Source of the DNA: Chrysophaeum taylorii
Lineage: Eukaryota > Sar > Pelagophyceae > Pelagomonadales > Pelagomonadaceae
Assembly (NCBI GenBank): GCA_029834535.1
Contig: JAQMWT010000021.1
Span: 152,469-216,468 of the forward strand
DNA length: 64,000 bases
Reading direction: 5' to 3'
Made by a program: the position numbers and the translations under genes. Below the pieces are notes generated by a model, which did not search any database, was not told the origin of the DNA, and worked only from the letters and a program-made list of their open reading frames with translations. The first letter of the stretch is position 1, and each line of letters starts with the position of its first letter. Positions 31,928 to 42,075 of the stretch are shown piece after piece.

Positions 31928-32196
31928 TTTTCGAAACTATGACCCTTATTTCATTGCTGTGTGGTTTGACGCCAACCTCTTGCTTGTGGTGGGTGGGGTT
32001 TAGGCATATCATCAGGAGGGATATGTTGCAACAACAAAGGACGAACGGCTAGCGTCTCGTCTCGTTCGTTCCGAAAAGCCTGATGATGAGATGGTGCACA
32101 TCGACGTCTCGGGGAATGCCAGCAAGGCCAAGGCTGACGTCGTCCGAGGTGGTGGGCAGTTAGAATTATGCTGTTCCCTCGATTAAACAACACAAC

Positions 32197-35100
32197 TCAT
32201 GTTGTCGTCGTCGTCGTCGAAGCGGGTGTGTTTTTGGTTTCGTCCGCGCTTAGGACGGTGCGCGCCCGGGAGATGAGGGCGTCGAGGTCGGCGAGGTCGA
32301 GGCTCGCGTCGGTATCCTCGAGGGGTTGGGGCGGCGGTTCCTCGGGGCGGTCGTCGAGGAGCACCGGCTCGTCGGGGGCGATGGCGGCGACGGCGGCGCG
32401 CTGGGCGTCGCGCCAGTCGTCCGCGAGTCTGCCGTCGTCGTCGAGGCTCCTCGAGACGGCCGCTTGAAGCGCGCGGTCGGCGTCGAGCTTCCTCTCGGCG
32501 TCGCGGACGTCGGCAGCCCGGACGATCGCGTCGACCCGAGCTTCGTGAATCGCACGGTCCATCTCGCGCGCCTCGTCGTTTTCGGCTCGCCTCGCCTCGA
32601 GCGCCGCCCGCTCGGCGCCGTCCAGAAGAGCCCGGCGGTCGGAGGCCTCGCGGTGGTGGACGGCGCGGCGGTCTCGCGTCGCGCGCGCGGCGGCGTCGAG
32701 CGCGTCGACCGCCTCGCGAGCCGCGGTTCTCGCCGCGTTCCGGTCGAGGTCGGCGTCGCGGCGAGCCTCGAAAGCGCGCCGGGCGTCGCGAGCGGCGTCG
32801 TCGGCCGCGCGGTCGGCGTCGCGCTTGAGCTGGGCCTCGAGAAATGCCCGGGCGGCGGCGCGCCGCGCCGCGTCGACCTCGCGGTCGGCGTCGGCGCGGT
32901 CGGCTCGTAGATTCCGGCGTCTCCGCGCCTCGAGGTCGGAGGCGTCCTCGGTCGCGCGGCGCGCCGCGTCGCGCGCCGCCTCGAGGTCTAAAAGGCGCGC
33001 GCGGTGCGCGATGTCGTCGGCGAGTTTTTTTTCGCGAGCCTCGCGCTCGATCGAGTCGCGCGCCGCCGCGACCCGCTCGGCAGCCTGAAACTCGAGGCTC
33101 GCGACGCGCTCTCTGTCTCGCGCGTCGCGGAGCGACGCTTCGAGGCGTTGCTCCGTCGCGCTCGCCTCGGCCGCCGCGCGCTTGGCCGCGAGGTCGCGGC
33201 GGCGGCGCGCGGCTTCGAGGGCGTCTTTCGCGCGCGCCTCGGCCTTCCCGACCGCCTCGAGGCGGCGCGCGAGGGCCGCCGCGCTCACTTCTGCCTCGAC
33301 GGCCCTGCGCCGCGCGTCCGCGTCGGCCGCGCGCCGCGCGGCGGCGTCCTCGGCGATCGCCGTCGCCGCCTCGGTCGCCGCGAGGTCCCGGGCAGCCCTC
33401 GCCGCGTCTCGCGCGAGGCTCGACGAGATCTCGTCGAGGGCGCGCGCCTCGCGGGCTCGCGCGGCCTCGATCTCTATTTTCTCGCGCTCGGCGCGCGCGA
33501 GATTAATCGTAGCCGCGGGGTACGCGCTCATCGCCGGGTAGCACGCCGAAGGGCCTTCTTCGTCGTCGCGCGGCATGGGGAAGGGGAAGGCGCGAGCCCG
33601 GCGCGCCGCGTCCTCCGCGATCGCCGCGAGGCCCCCGTCGAGGTCCGGGATGCCGTTCGCGAGCCGCGAGAGTGTCGCGTCGGCCCTCGTCGCGGCCTCG
33701 AGCCTTCGGAGCGTCGCGAGGAAGTAATCGCTTTTGGCCGCCGCGCTCGGGGTCGTCGGCCGCCGGACCACCTCCTCGAGGAGTTCGACTTTGGACGCGC
33801 AGGCCGCGACGGCGTCGGCGCGAGTCTTGATCAACGCGACGGGCGCGAGCGTCAGGAGCCGCGCGCCCGCGTCGGGTCCGGCCGACAGCACCGCGTCCGC
33901 GAACCGCAGCCAGGCCCCCTTTGGCAACACCTCGCTCAGCAAAGACCGCATCATCGGCCAGGCCCACTCCTGGGGGGTCGCGTCGAGGTTGACGCGCAGC
34001 ACCTTGCCGACAGGCGTGAGTCTGTCGGCGAGCTCCTGAACGCACGCGAGCGCGGGGAGCGGCGCCTCTGGCCAGCACGAGAGCCAGCCGCGCGCGAACT
34101 TCGCCAGGATCGTCGCGCACGCCTCGAACGCGCACACCTCGTCGCTCCCGAACACCTGGACAACAGGGTAGGCCGCGCTCGCGACCCACTCGGCCTCGGC
34201 GAGCGCGGGACACCATCGCCCGAGCGCGCGCACGACGCGACGCGCGCGACGCGCGTCCCGCGAGTCTCCGAGCTTGGCGACCCGACGCTCGGCGGCCGCT
34301 ACTCCCTCGCCAACCGACACGAGCTCGGAGTACGCCGCGTCCCGCTCGGGCAGCCCCAGCAGGAGTCGCCAGATCAGCGACCGATACCGCGGCGGATACT
34401 CGCCGTGCTCGGCGAGCACGTATCGCAGCCGCGCCGGCGTCAGCCAGGTGTTCGTCTTCGAGTCCAGCCGCGAGACGCGGTGCAGGGGCGCCGCCTTTTT
34501 TCTGGAGGCTTCGGCATCTTCTTCTTCTTCTTCTTCTTCTTCTTGAGGAGGCGTTGGCTCTTCCGCATCTTCTTCTTCTTCTTCTTCTTCTGGTGCCGCG
34601 GCGGCTGGCTTCCTTTTTTTGGTCTGCTTCTTCCTCTCGAGCGGCGGGGCTCGCGGGACGGACACGACCGTCTTCCGGCGCGCGACACTCTTTGTTGCCG
34701 TGAACTCGGGGGCGTGGTGGCGCGCGACGCGCAGGTCCACGTAGAGGAGGCTGCCGTCGCTGGTCGCGACGGCGAGCTTGTCGTTCCGGCAGGCAAAGGC
34801 GACGGCCTTGGCGGTCGGCGCGACCTCGAAACGCGGTTCTAGCTTATTTCTCGAGTCCTTCGTATTGAACGCGACCAGTCTGCCGTCGTCGAAGAGACAC
34901 AGAAGCTCGTGGGGCTTGTGCCAGTCGAGCTGGAGAACCCCCGAGACGACAACGTGGCGCGCCACGAGGCGTTCGGAGGCGAGGTCCCACGCGAAGAGGC
35001 CCGCGCCCGCGGCCGCGACCGAGCCGCCGCCCGGCCGGCCGGCGAGGCACCGCAGCGGCTGTCTCGCGGCGTGCGGGAGAAAGAGCCGCTCGCAGGCGTC

Positions 35101-35727
35101 GAGGGTCTCGGTCGCGTAGCACACCATCGTCGCGTCGACCGCCAGCACGCAGAGCCGCGCGCCGTCGGATACGAACCTCGCCGCGACAAAGTCGGCGGCG
35201 TCGCGTCGTCGAGAGATCGAATTGAGCTTGGTCCACGACCCCAAGTCCCAGAGGCTCGCGGCCTCGCGGCTCGCCGAGGCAACCAGCTCGTTGTGAACAT
35301 CGAGGCTCGCGATCGGCCCCTTGTGCGCGCCGCGGATGCGTGCGACCTCGAAACTTCGGACGACGTCGAACGCGACGAGCGACCGAGAAGACCGCGCCGC
35401 CGCCGCGATCGCGACGACAAGCTGCGAGGATCCCGCGAACGCTGCCGCCGAGCACGTGCCGATGGTCGCGAGCCGCCGGTACTCCCCCCCGCGAACGCTG
35501 ATCACGTACACGTCGCCGCGCTCGTCGACAGCCGCGATCTCCTCGCGCTCGCTCAAGGCCACCGTCGTGAACCGCACCCGCAGCTCGCTCCCCGGTCGCA
35601 TCGGCTGGTTTCGCACCTCGAGCATCACCCCTTCCCGCGTCAGCGTGCGCCGGGAACCCGACCCCCACAGCTTCCCACCCACCCGGCCGCTCATCGTCAC
35701 CACCTTCGGGGTGGTGGTGGTGGCCAT
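32197..35727 (-). CDS. TBC1D31: TBC1D31/WDR67-like WD40-TBC-coiled-coil protein
   Basis: The 1176-residue single-exon product has N-terminal WD40-like repeats (about 1-340), an acidic Glu/Lys linker (about 365-420), a TBC domain (about 430-680: YPPRYRSLIWRLLLGLPERD, then VFGSDEVCAFEACATILAKF and WAWPMMRSLLSEVLP) and a long Ala/Arg/Asp coiled coil to the C-terminus. This order is that of TBC1D31, a centriolar-satellite/ciliogenesis protein. I do not see the canonical IxxDxxR arginine finger of active Rab GAPs. Presence fits an organism with, or recently descended from, flagellated cells. Its start is 58 bp from that of the adenylation-domain gene on the other strand. Confidence 0.82.
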   Translation of the reverse strand: MATTTTPKVVTMSGRVGGKLWGSGSRRTLTREGVMLEVRNQPMRPGSELRVRFTTVALSEREEIAAVDERGDVYVISVRGGEYRRLATIGTCSAAAFAGSSQLVVAIAAAARSSRSLVAFDVVRSFEVARIRGAHKGPIASLDVHNELVASASREAASLWDLGSWTKLNSISRRRDAADFVAARFVSDGARLCVLAVDATMVCYATETLDACERLFLPHAARQPLRCLAGRPGGGSVAAAGAGLFAWDLASERLVARHVVVSGVLQLDWHKPHELLCLFDDGRLVAFNTKDSRNKLEPRFEVAPTAKAVAFACRNDKLAVATSDGSLLYVDLRVARHHAPEFTATKSVARRKTVVSVPRAPPLERKKQTKKRKPAAAAPEEEEEEEDAEEPTPPQEEEEEEEEDAEASRKKAAPLHRVSRLDSKTNTWLTPARLRYVLAEHGEYPPRYRSLIWRLLLGLPERDAAYSELVSVGEGVAAAERRVAKLGDSRDARRARRVVRALGRWCPALAEAEWVASAAYPVVQVFGSDEVCAFEACATILAKFARGWLSCWPEAPLPALACVQELADRLTPVGKVLRVNLDATPQEWAWPMMRSLLSEVLPKGAWLRFADAVLSAGPDAGARLLTLAPVALIKTRADAVAACASKVELLEEVVRRPTTPSAAAKSDYFLATLRRLEAATRADATLSRLANGIPDLDGGLAAIAEDAARRARAFPFPMPRDDEEGPSACYPAMSAYPAATINLARAEREKIEIEAARAREARALDEISSSLARDAARAARDLAATEAATAIAEDAAARRAADADARRRAVEAEVSAAALARRLEAVGKAEARAKDALEAARRRRDLAAKRAAAEASATEQRLEASLRDARDRERVASLEFQAAERVAAARDSIEREAREKKLADDIAHRARLLDLEAARDAARRATEDASDLEARRRRNLRADRADADREVDAARRAAARAFLEAQLKRDADRAADDAARDARRAFEARRDADLDRNAARTAAREAVDALDAAARATRDRRAVHHREASDRRALLDGAERAALEARRAENDEAREMDRAIHEARVDAIVRAADVRDAERKLDADRALQAAVSRSLDDDGRLADDWRDAQRAAVAAIAPDEPVLLDDRPEEPPPQPLEDTDASLDLADLDALISRARTVLSADETKNTPASTTTTTT

Positions 35728-35785
35728 GATGATAATATACCAACCGCCGAGGGTTTATTTAGGTGAGAGTCGATCAGATGCCTCC
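35728..35785. promoter_or_regulatory. 58-bp bidirectional promoter gap
   Basis: Only 58 bp separate ATG 35727 (minus, TBC1D31-like) from the ATG chosen at 35786 (plus). The gap is AT-richer (ATGATGATAATATACC, GGGTTTATTTAGG) than both flanks. An in-frame ATG for the plus gene at about 35731 would shrink the gap further. Co-regulation is inferred from layout only. Confidence 0.4.
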
Positions 35786-37638
35786 ATGGTTTTTTTCCCC
35801 GTCGTCGTCGTCGTCGTCGGTGAGCGGCGGGAGACGTGCGCCGAAGAGGTCCGCCAAGTCGCGCGGCGCGGCGCGGCGTACTTGGGTGAATGCGGAGTCT
35901 CCGAGGGATCCTTCGTCGCCTCGAGCGTCGGGTCCGGACTCGCGCTCCCCGCCACATACCTTGCCATTTGGCTCTGCGGCGCCGCCGTCGCGGCCGTCGA
36001 CGTCGACAAGGAGCCCGCGCCGCGCCTCGCCTCGACGCTCGAGGCTCTTATGGCGGCGGCCGTGATTGTCGAGTCGGAGGCGCAGCGGGCCAAAGTGGCG
36101 CGCGACGAGGCATCGTTGTTGGTCGTAGGCGACGTCTTCGGCGAAGACCGCGCTCCTAAACCCGCCGCGGTCTCGAGGAGCCAGGTGTCGCTGGAGGGGA
36201 ACGCGTGCTCGCACTGCTTCTTCACGAGCGGTACCACAGGCCGGCCGAAGGGGTGTCTGGTGACTTTTGGGGCTCTGGGCGCGTACGCGAGGGCGCGCAA
36301 CGCGGTGGACGACGTCGACGCGACGTCGCGGCTCGCCGTGCTCTCTGCCCATACCTTCGACCCGTGCTTGGGGGACGTGTCCCAGGCGGTCGAAAGCGGC
36401 GCGACCCTGTGCGTCTCGGCATCGAGGCTCGGCGCCACGGCGCTGACCGAGTATTTGCGGCTCGCGAAACCGACGCACGTCACCTCGACGCCGATCGTCT
36501 GGGCGACGGTCGACGCCTGGCCGGCATCGCTGCGCGTCGTCTCGCTCGGCGGCGAGCGTATTCCGGAACAAATCGTCGCGCAGAACAGGTTGTTCGACCT
36601 CCGGTGCGTCTACGGCGTCACAGAATGCTGCGTCTACCAGACGTCCGCCAGAGTTAATAAGAAGACGATGACAGACCTCGTCGGCCGCCCGCTCCCGGGC
36701 ACCAAAATTCTGGTCGTCGACCCGGTGACCCGCCACCCCCTGGGTCCCGGCGAGCGCGGCGAGGTCGCTATTGGGGGCGACCAGGTCCGCGGCGCGCGAT
36801 ACCTCAACGACGAAGCACTCACCCGCGACCGCTACGTCGACTTGGACGACCGCTACTACCTCTCGGGCGACGAAGGCTGCTGGAGCTCGGACGGCGAACT
36901 GCGGCTCTTCGGACGCTACGACGACCAGGTCAAGATCGACGGCACGCGCGTCGAGCTCGCTGAGGTCGAGGCTTTGGTTGCGGCGGCCGCGCCGACGATT
37001 GTGGAGAGCTGCCGCGCGCTCGCGCTCGGCGGTAGAGACGAGAAGCGCCGTCTCGGCGTCGTCGTCGTCGTTTCGCGCGCCGACGGTGCCGAGGCGCTTG
37101 TCGTGCGTACCCTCGACACGTTGGTCGCCTTTGCCGCCCCCCCGCCGCTGCGCCCGCGGCAGTGGGCCTTCCTCCCCGGCGACGAGAAGCGCTGGCCGAC
37201 GACGCCCAACGGCAAGACGGACCGGGCCGCTCTCGAGCGCCTTTTTGTTTCGGCGGCGGCGGCGGCGGCGGCGGCCGAGTCAGACGACAACAAAGACCGG
37301 CTTCCGCTGCGCACGCGGACCGAGGTCGCCGTAAGCCGCAGCTGGCGCGAGCTGCTGGTGACGCCCGGGACGCGCCCCCCCCCCTCGGCCTCCGACGACT
37401 TCGTGGCGCTGGGCGGCGACAGCCTCACGGCCCTCCGAGCCGCGCGCCGCCTCGACGCCTGGGCGTCGGGGCGCGATGCGGCCGCGCGCGCGCCGCGCGG
37501 CGTTCTCGGCGACGCCGACCCCGCGCTCTTTCCGCCGGACAAGATGCTGGAACTCCGGACCGTCGGGCGCTACGCGGCGCACGTCGGGGACGACGTGTTC
37601 GCCGAAGACGACCGCTTCGAGCTCCCACCTCGGGAGGC

Positions 37639-37672
<34 letters not shown>

Positions 37673-38396
37673 CTCGTGGGCGCTGCCGCCGAGGCCGATC
37701 GCGCCGACCTCGTCGCCGCGCTCTTACCGTTTCTGGGGCCGGCCGACGCGGCGTATCGGCGGGCGGTGCGGCGGCGGCGCGGCATATCGCCGCTCGCTCG
37801 AGCCGCGCGCGCCGGCTCCCTCGAGTCGGTCCGCCTGCTGCTCGGGAGCTACGACGCGACGGCGACGGACGCCCAGCAACGCGCGCCCCTCGCGCTCGCG
37901 GCCGAGGCTGGAGGTTTGTGGATTGGTTTGTGGGCGCCTCTTTTAATTAAGCATACCCCCAGGCCCTCGCGCGGCCGCGTGCTGCGCTGTCCTCCTCGAC
38001 GCGGGCGCGCCCCTCGCGGCGAGGGACCAGAAGAAGCACACGGCCCTCCACGCGTGCGCGAGGACGGGCAACGCGGAGACGATGCGCGTCCTCTGCGAAA
38101 GGCAAGAGGCGGCGGCCCTCCTCGACGCGCGCGACCGGTGGGGCCGCCCACCCCTCGCCTGGGTCGCGCTCCGCCTCAAAACCGACCCCCGAGCGGCCCT
38201 CGACCTCGCCAGGGTCCTCGTGGACGCCGGCGCCGACCCCGCCCTCCCGCCGCTCCCGGACCGCGTCCACTTCAAGCACACGGCCCTCGCCCCGGAGTCG
38301 GCCATCGACATTTGCCGCCGCCTCGTCCCGGGGGGTGGCGACCTCGGTCTTTTTTTGCTCGAGGCAGCAGCTTCTTTTTGTGGCAACAAAGGGTGA
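35786..38396 (+). CDS. NRPS-like adenylation-ACP protein with C-terminal ankyrin repeats
   Basis: Exons 35786-37913 and 37963-38396 join across a 49-bp intron (GTTTGT...CCAG, phase 1), giving 853 residues. The adenylation domain shows FFTSGTTGRPKG (147-158), VYGVTECCVYQT, YLSGDEGCW, LFGRYDDQVKIDGTRVELAE and NGKTDRAAL. An acyl-carrier domain follows with ALGGDSLTAL, the phosphopantetheine Ser being residue 546. After an Asp run come ankyrin repeats crossing the intron (GISPLARAARAGSLESVRLL; HTALHACARTGNAETMRVL). A-ACP without condensation or reductase domain recalls AASDH-type acyl/aminoacyl activators, but those end in a beta-propeller. The substrate is unknown. The frame is open far upstream, antisense to TBC1D31; that part is a shadow. 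Confidence 0.85.
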
Positions 38397-38511
38397 CCTC
38401 CGCTCGATCGATTCGAGAAACCCGCCGCAAAACCACCACCACTATGTCGAACGGTGCCACTCGTCATCCAACGCGTAATAAGTAGCCGCAGGGAGGCGCC
38501 GATCGGGGCAG

Positions 38512-39232
38512 ATGCGACCGTCGCCGCAGCCGAGCGTCATTCGGTTGTCGGTCATCGGGGAGGACGACAGCGGTGAGACATGCGCTCGCTCTCGAGACAC
38601 GTGTTGTCGTGTCAGGCAAGGCGGAGCTGATCGCGACCTTCGGCGAGTACCTGACGCGCGAGCCGCCGCGCAAGAAGAACGGCGAGATCGTGACGCCGCA
38701 GGACGAGGCGCCGATCGGCGACGGCGAAGTCGGCTACGACGCGATCGGTCGCCGCGTCTGCGCCAGAGAAATTTCCGCGCGATACTTCGCCGCGAGTCCC
38801 GACGAGTTCTCCGGCTTCGCCTCGATGCCCCAAGGCCTCCGCGACCACTTGGCCAAGTCCGACGGCGCGGTCATCGTCGTCGACGCCTTTAACTACCGCG
38901 ACGCCGCCCGACGCTGGCGCCGCTTGCTCGCCGTTATTCGACCCGAGTGCCCCGCGCTCCTGCTCCTCGCCGCCGCGACCCGCGTCGACGAGGGTGAGGT
39001 CGCTCGCTTTTCGCGCGACATCGGCATTATCGCGTGGCGCTCGATTCCCAACTCCATGGAGGACGACCCCGACGCCGTCCTCGACGCCTTCGGCACCATC
39101 CTCGACTACATCTCGGCCACCTTAAAGGCCGGCGAATTTGCGGTCGACGCCATCGAAGACGACGACCCCCCGTCCTCGCATTACGGGATCACGTGCGCCG
39201 GTTCGGTCCCCTCCGACTGCGCACTCATGTGA
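38512..39232 (+). CDS. Divergent Ras-like GTPase with CAAX box
   Basis: Exons 38512-38572 and 38616-39232 join across a 43-bp intron (GTGAGA...TCAG, phase 1), giving 225 residues. The splice creates the P-loop GEDDSGKAELIA, where the usual Ser/Thr after GK is Ala. Beta strands such as GAVIVVDAFNYRDAARRW fit the Ras/Rab fold. The G4 position reads TRVD instead of NKxD, and I find no clear DxxG. The protein ends in CALM, a CAAX box (Cys222) predicted to be prenylated. It is probably a membrane-bound pseudo-GTPase or weak nucleotide binder. It is convergent with the MFS gene; a GTC microsatellite lies at 39244-39280. Confidence 0.65.
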
Positions 39233-39244
39233 TCAAGAAAAAAG

Positions 39245-39282
<38 letters not shown>

Positions 39283-39471
39283 GATATACTATATCTTCTA
39301 CCTACTCTCGGAGCCCCCGCCACACCATATGTAGGCGATCGATCGATCGATCGAGCGCCGGAAGGAAGGAAGGGAGGAAGGAAGGGAGGAAGGGAGTATT
39401 TTTGTTACATTTAGCGGCCGAAAAAAAACCACCACCTCCGGCAGCGAGCGAGCGAGCGGCGGCGATCCTCA

Positions 39472-40893
39472 CTACACCTCGTTCTCGGCGGCTGCGTCAG
39501 AGGCGGAAATGGGTTCCTGCTTTTTGAGGAGCGGCTTGGCTTCGTTGGCCTGAGAAACAACGGGACTTGCGGGAACAAAGGAGGCGGGGGGGGGACGGAC
39601 CGGAGAAGCGAGGGTGGGTTGGTCGCTGGGAACGAGGGCGGCGCCGTAGACGAAGAGAGCGCCCGAGGAGCTGTAGGAAATGACGACGGACCACAGCACG
39701 ATCCATTGGATAATCTTGGGGCTGTAGCCGTTGGCCAAGAGGAGATCGTAGACGACGCCAATCAGATAGGAGGCGAGGGAACCGAAGAAAGTCGCGAGGA
39801 GCGTGAAGCAGGCGATCGCGAGGGCGCGGCAGTCGGGGGGGAGGGCGGACTGCATGGTCGCGACGACGGGCCCGAACCAACACTCGGCGACGAGGTACTC
39901 GAGGAAGAGGCCAATAAGAATCGAGACGTAAAAGTTGGGTGCGAGGCAGCAGACGGCGATAAAAGGGAGCGAGAAAAAGCAGCCGCACGCTGGGAGGTAC
40001 ATTCGCGCTTTGACCTCGGTACGGCGCCATTCGTCGGCGATCATGCCTCCCAACCACGAGCTCAAGAAGCCGCCGCTGGCGACGACGTAGGCATTGATAA
40101 ACGAGTACTGGTCGTCGTACGAGGGAAAGACGATCCCGTAAAAAGTCGGAAGGTAACCGGCGATCGCGTAGCCACCCATGAATCGGAGCGACGAGGCCGC
40201 GAAGACCAAGACGACCAAGCGATTCGAGAAGATAGTCCTGAGGGCGTCCTCGAAGGACCGCTTGGGCTTGTCGGGTTCTTGCGCGGCCTTCTTGTTCGAG
40301 CCGCGCGCCGGCTCCTTCACAAACAGCCCCTCGACCGCCGCGAGGATGAATCCAACGACGGCGATCAGGAAGCACGTCGCGCGCCAGCCGAGACCGTTGG
40401 CCATCGAGATGCAGAGCGACGCGAGGCCGCCACCGATGTAGACGCCGCACGCGAAGAGGCCGTTTGCCATGGCCCGCTTCTCTTCCGGGAAATAGTCGGC
40501 GATGAGCGAGTAGCTCGCGGGATTCGAAAAGGCCTGCCCGAGGCCTAGGACGAGGCGCCAGCAAAGCACGAGCGCGAAGTTCGTCGAATAACCAATCATG
40601 AACAGCGCAGCGTTCCAAATCGCAACCCCGGAGAAGACGATGAGCCGCCGCGACATGATGTCGGCCGCGCGCCCGGCGAATAGTCCCGCGATGCAAAATG
40701 TCGCCGAGAACCCATAGCCCGTCAGGATGCCGTAGTTCGCATACGATATGTGGTCCGCCTCGGCTATCGACGTCTTGTCGTCGTCAGCGCTCACGTTGTA
40801 CAGGTAGTTCAACGAGTACCGCGACCACTGCTGCTGGGCGTAGATCGACGCGAGGATTAACAACACGAACCAACTGTACGAACCCACCCCCAT
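39472..40893 (-). CDS. MFS transporter, Spinster-like
   Basis: The 473-residue product has about 12 hydrophobic segments. Family marks are FAGRAADIMSRRLIVFSG (loop 2-3 signature), LVLGLGQAFSNPASYSLIAD, YFPEEKRAMANGLF and WRATCFLIAVVGFILAAVEG. This pattern fits the Spinster/sphingolipid-transporter-like branch of the major facilitator superfamily; the substrate cannot be told. The cytosolic C-terminus carries a Leu-containing acidic stretch. It is divergent from the tetraspan gene. Confidence 0.8.
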   Translation of the reverse strand: MGVGSYSWFVLLILASIYAQQQWSRYSLNYLYNVSADDDKTSIAEADHISYANYGILTGYGFSATFCIAGLFAGRAADIMSRRLIVFSGVAIWNAALFMIGYSTNFALVLCWRLVLGLGQAFSNPASYSLIADYFPEEKRAMANGLFACGVYIGGGLASLCISMANGLGWRATCFLIAVVGFILAAVEGLFVKEPARGSNKKAAQEPDKPKRSFEDALRTIFSNRLVVLVFAASSLRFMGGYAIAGYLPTFYGIVFPSYDDQYSFINAYVVASGGFLSSWLGGMIADEWRRTEVKARMYLPACGCFFSLPFIAVCCLAPNFYVSILIGLFLEYLVAECWFGPVVATMQSALPPDCRALAIACFTLLATFFGSLASYLIGVVYDLLLANGYSPKIIQWIVLWSVVISYSSSGALFVYGAALVPSDQPTLASPVRPPPASFVPASPVVSQANEAKPLLKKQEPISASDAAAENEV

Positions 40894-41184
40894 ACTCCTA
40901 CTCCTACTGTCGTGCGTGCGTCAATCCTCTCTGTTGACGTCACCCAGGCAGCCAGGCGCCTTTCGATGATGATGATCGCAATATACTAGAGATATTTACT
41001 ACTTACTCCCAGCGATTTAGGGTTTCCTTTGTTTCGGCGCTGTAACTGCCGGATCCATGATGATGGCCGTCGGCATCTTCGTCGTAGTACGGCGCGGAGG
41101 TCGCCGCTTGTGACGCCTCGGGAGAATCTAGAAGCTTTCTGCACAGCACCATCCATCCTTCTCTCCCGGATATTTTTCGTGATC

Positions 41185-42075
41185 ATGTTCGACGGCCAAC
41201 AACAGCAGGGCTGTTGTGCAACGCCGACTCAGCGCTGGATCGTCGCCGAAATCGTGTTCGCCTCGCTGAGTTTGGTCGTATTCTCTATTATTCTCTTTCT
41301 CACGACGTGGGCTGGGACACTTTTCGTCACCTTCGAATGCCTCATGATTCTCGAGATGATAGGACTCGTCGCCGTCGCGTCGGCCAACCAATGCTGCTGT
41401 CCAATGCAACACGAAAAGATGGTGGCCGCAGCGTCGCTGGCTTTTGTCGCGTTCAGTCTCGTCGCGATCATCACGTGGTCGGCAACGATCGATCTCGCCG
41501 CCGACGCGAGCTGTTCTCAAAAGATCGACTGCGTCTCCGCGTCGCCGCGGGGATTGGACTGCGACTCGCCGGACGAGCAATATTGGCTCTGCAAGGAACC
41601 CAAGGCGTCGGGAAACGATTTTTTTTTCTCGATGTGGAGGGACGATTGCGACACCGACGGAGGCGACGACGACAGCTGCCGCGGCTTCGCGTCTAAGAAA
41701 GCTTGCGTTCGCTACGAGTGGCCAGACGACGACGACGACGACGACTGTGCCAAACACGGGTCCGTCGTTCGAGACGCGGTGATCACCATCATCTTGGTCC
41801 TCGTCTCCTTCACGGTGATGACGATGATTCCAGCCTGCGGCGCCGCGATCTCGATCCTCGCCTCGGACACCGCGAAATGGCGCCCAAACACTATTTTGCC
41901 CAACGCTATGACGCCCCCCCCGCTCGCATACTGCGTAGAGATTGAGCTTTCCCAGTCTCCCCAAACGACGACGACGACGACGACGACGACTGGGGCGACG
42001 ACGGACGCGGACGCCGCAACAAATACGCTGCCAGTTCAATTGGACCTCGAGGATCAACCGGCTCCCACAATGTAA
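41185..42075 (+). CDS. Four-TM membrane protein, unknown
   Basis: The 296-residue product from ATG 41185 shows two N-terminal TM helices (IVFASLSLVVFSIILFLTTW, LFVTFECLMILEMIGLVAVA), a third (AAASLAFVAFSLVAIITW), a ~95-residue Cys-rich acidic loop with about ten Cys, and a fourth helix (DAVITIILVLVSFTVMTMIP). The tail is Thr-rich. Topology resembles tetraspanin- or claudin-like proteins, but no CCG motif is present in the loop. The reading frame extends upstream to 41029; 41185 is preferred because TM1 follows closely. Confidence 0.6.
   Translation: MFDGQQQQGCCATPTQRWIVAEIVFASLSLVVFSIILFLTTWAGTLFVTFECLMILEMIGLVAVASANQCCCPMQHEKMVAAASLAFVAFSLVAIITWSATIDLAADASCSQKIDCVSASPRGLDCDSPDEQYWLCKEPKASGNDFFFSMWRDDCDTDGGDDDSCRGFASKKACVRYEWPDDDDDDDCAKHGSVVRDAVITIILVLVSFTVMTMIPACGAAISILASDTAKWRPNTILPNAMTPPPLAYCVEIELSQSPQTTTTTTTTTGATTDADAATNTLPVQLDLEDQPAPTM

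Noticed and set aside
33004-34842. 612-codon plus-strand ORF opposite TBC1D31
   Set aside because: Arg-rich shadow with no domain; the minus strand encodes WD40-TBC.
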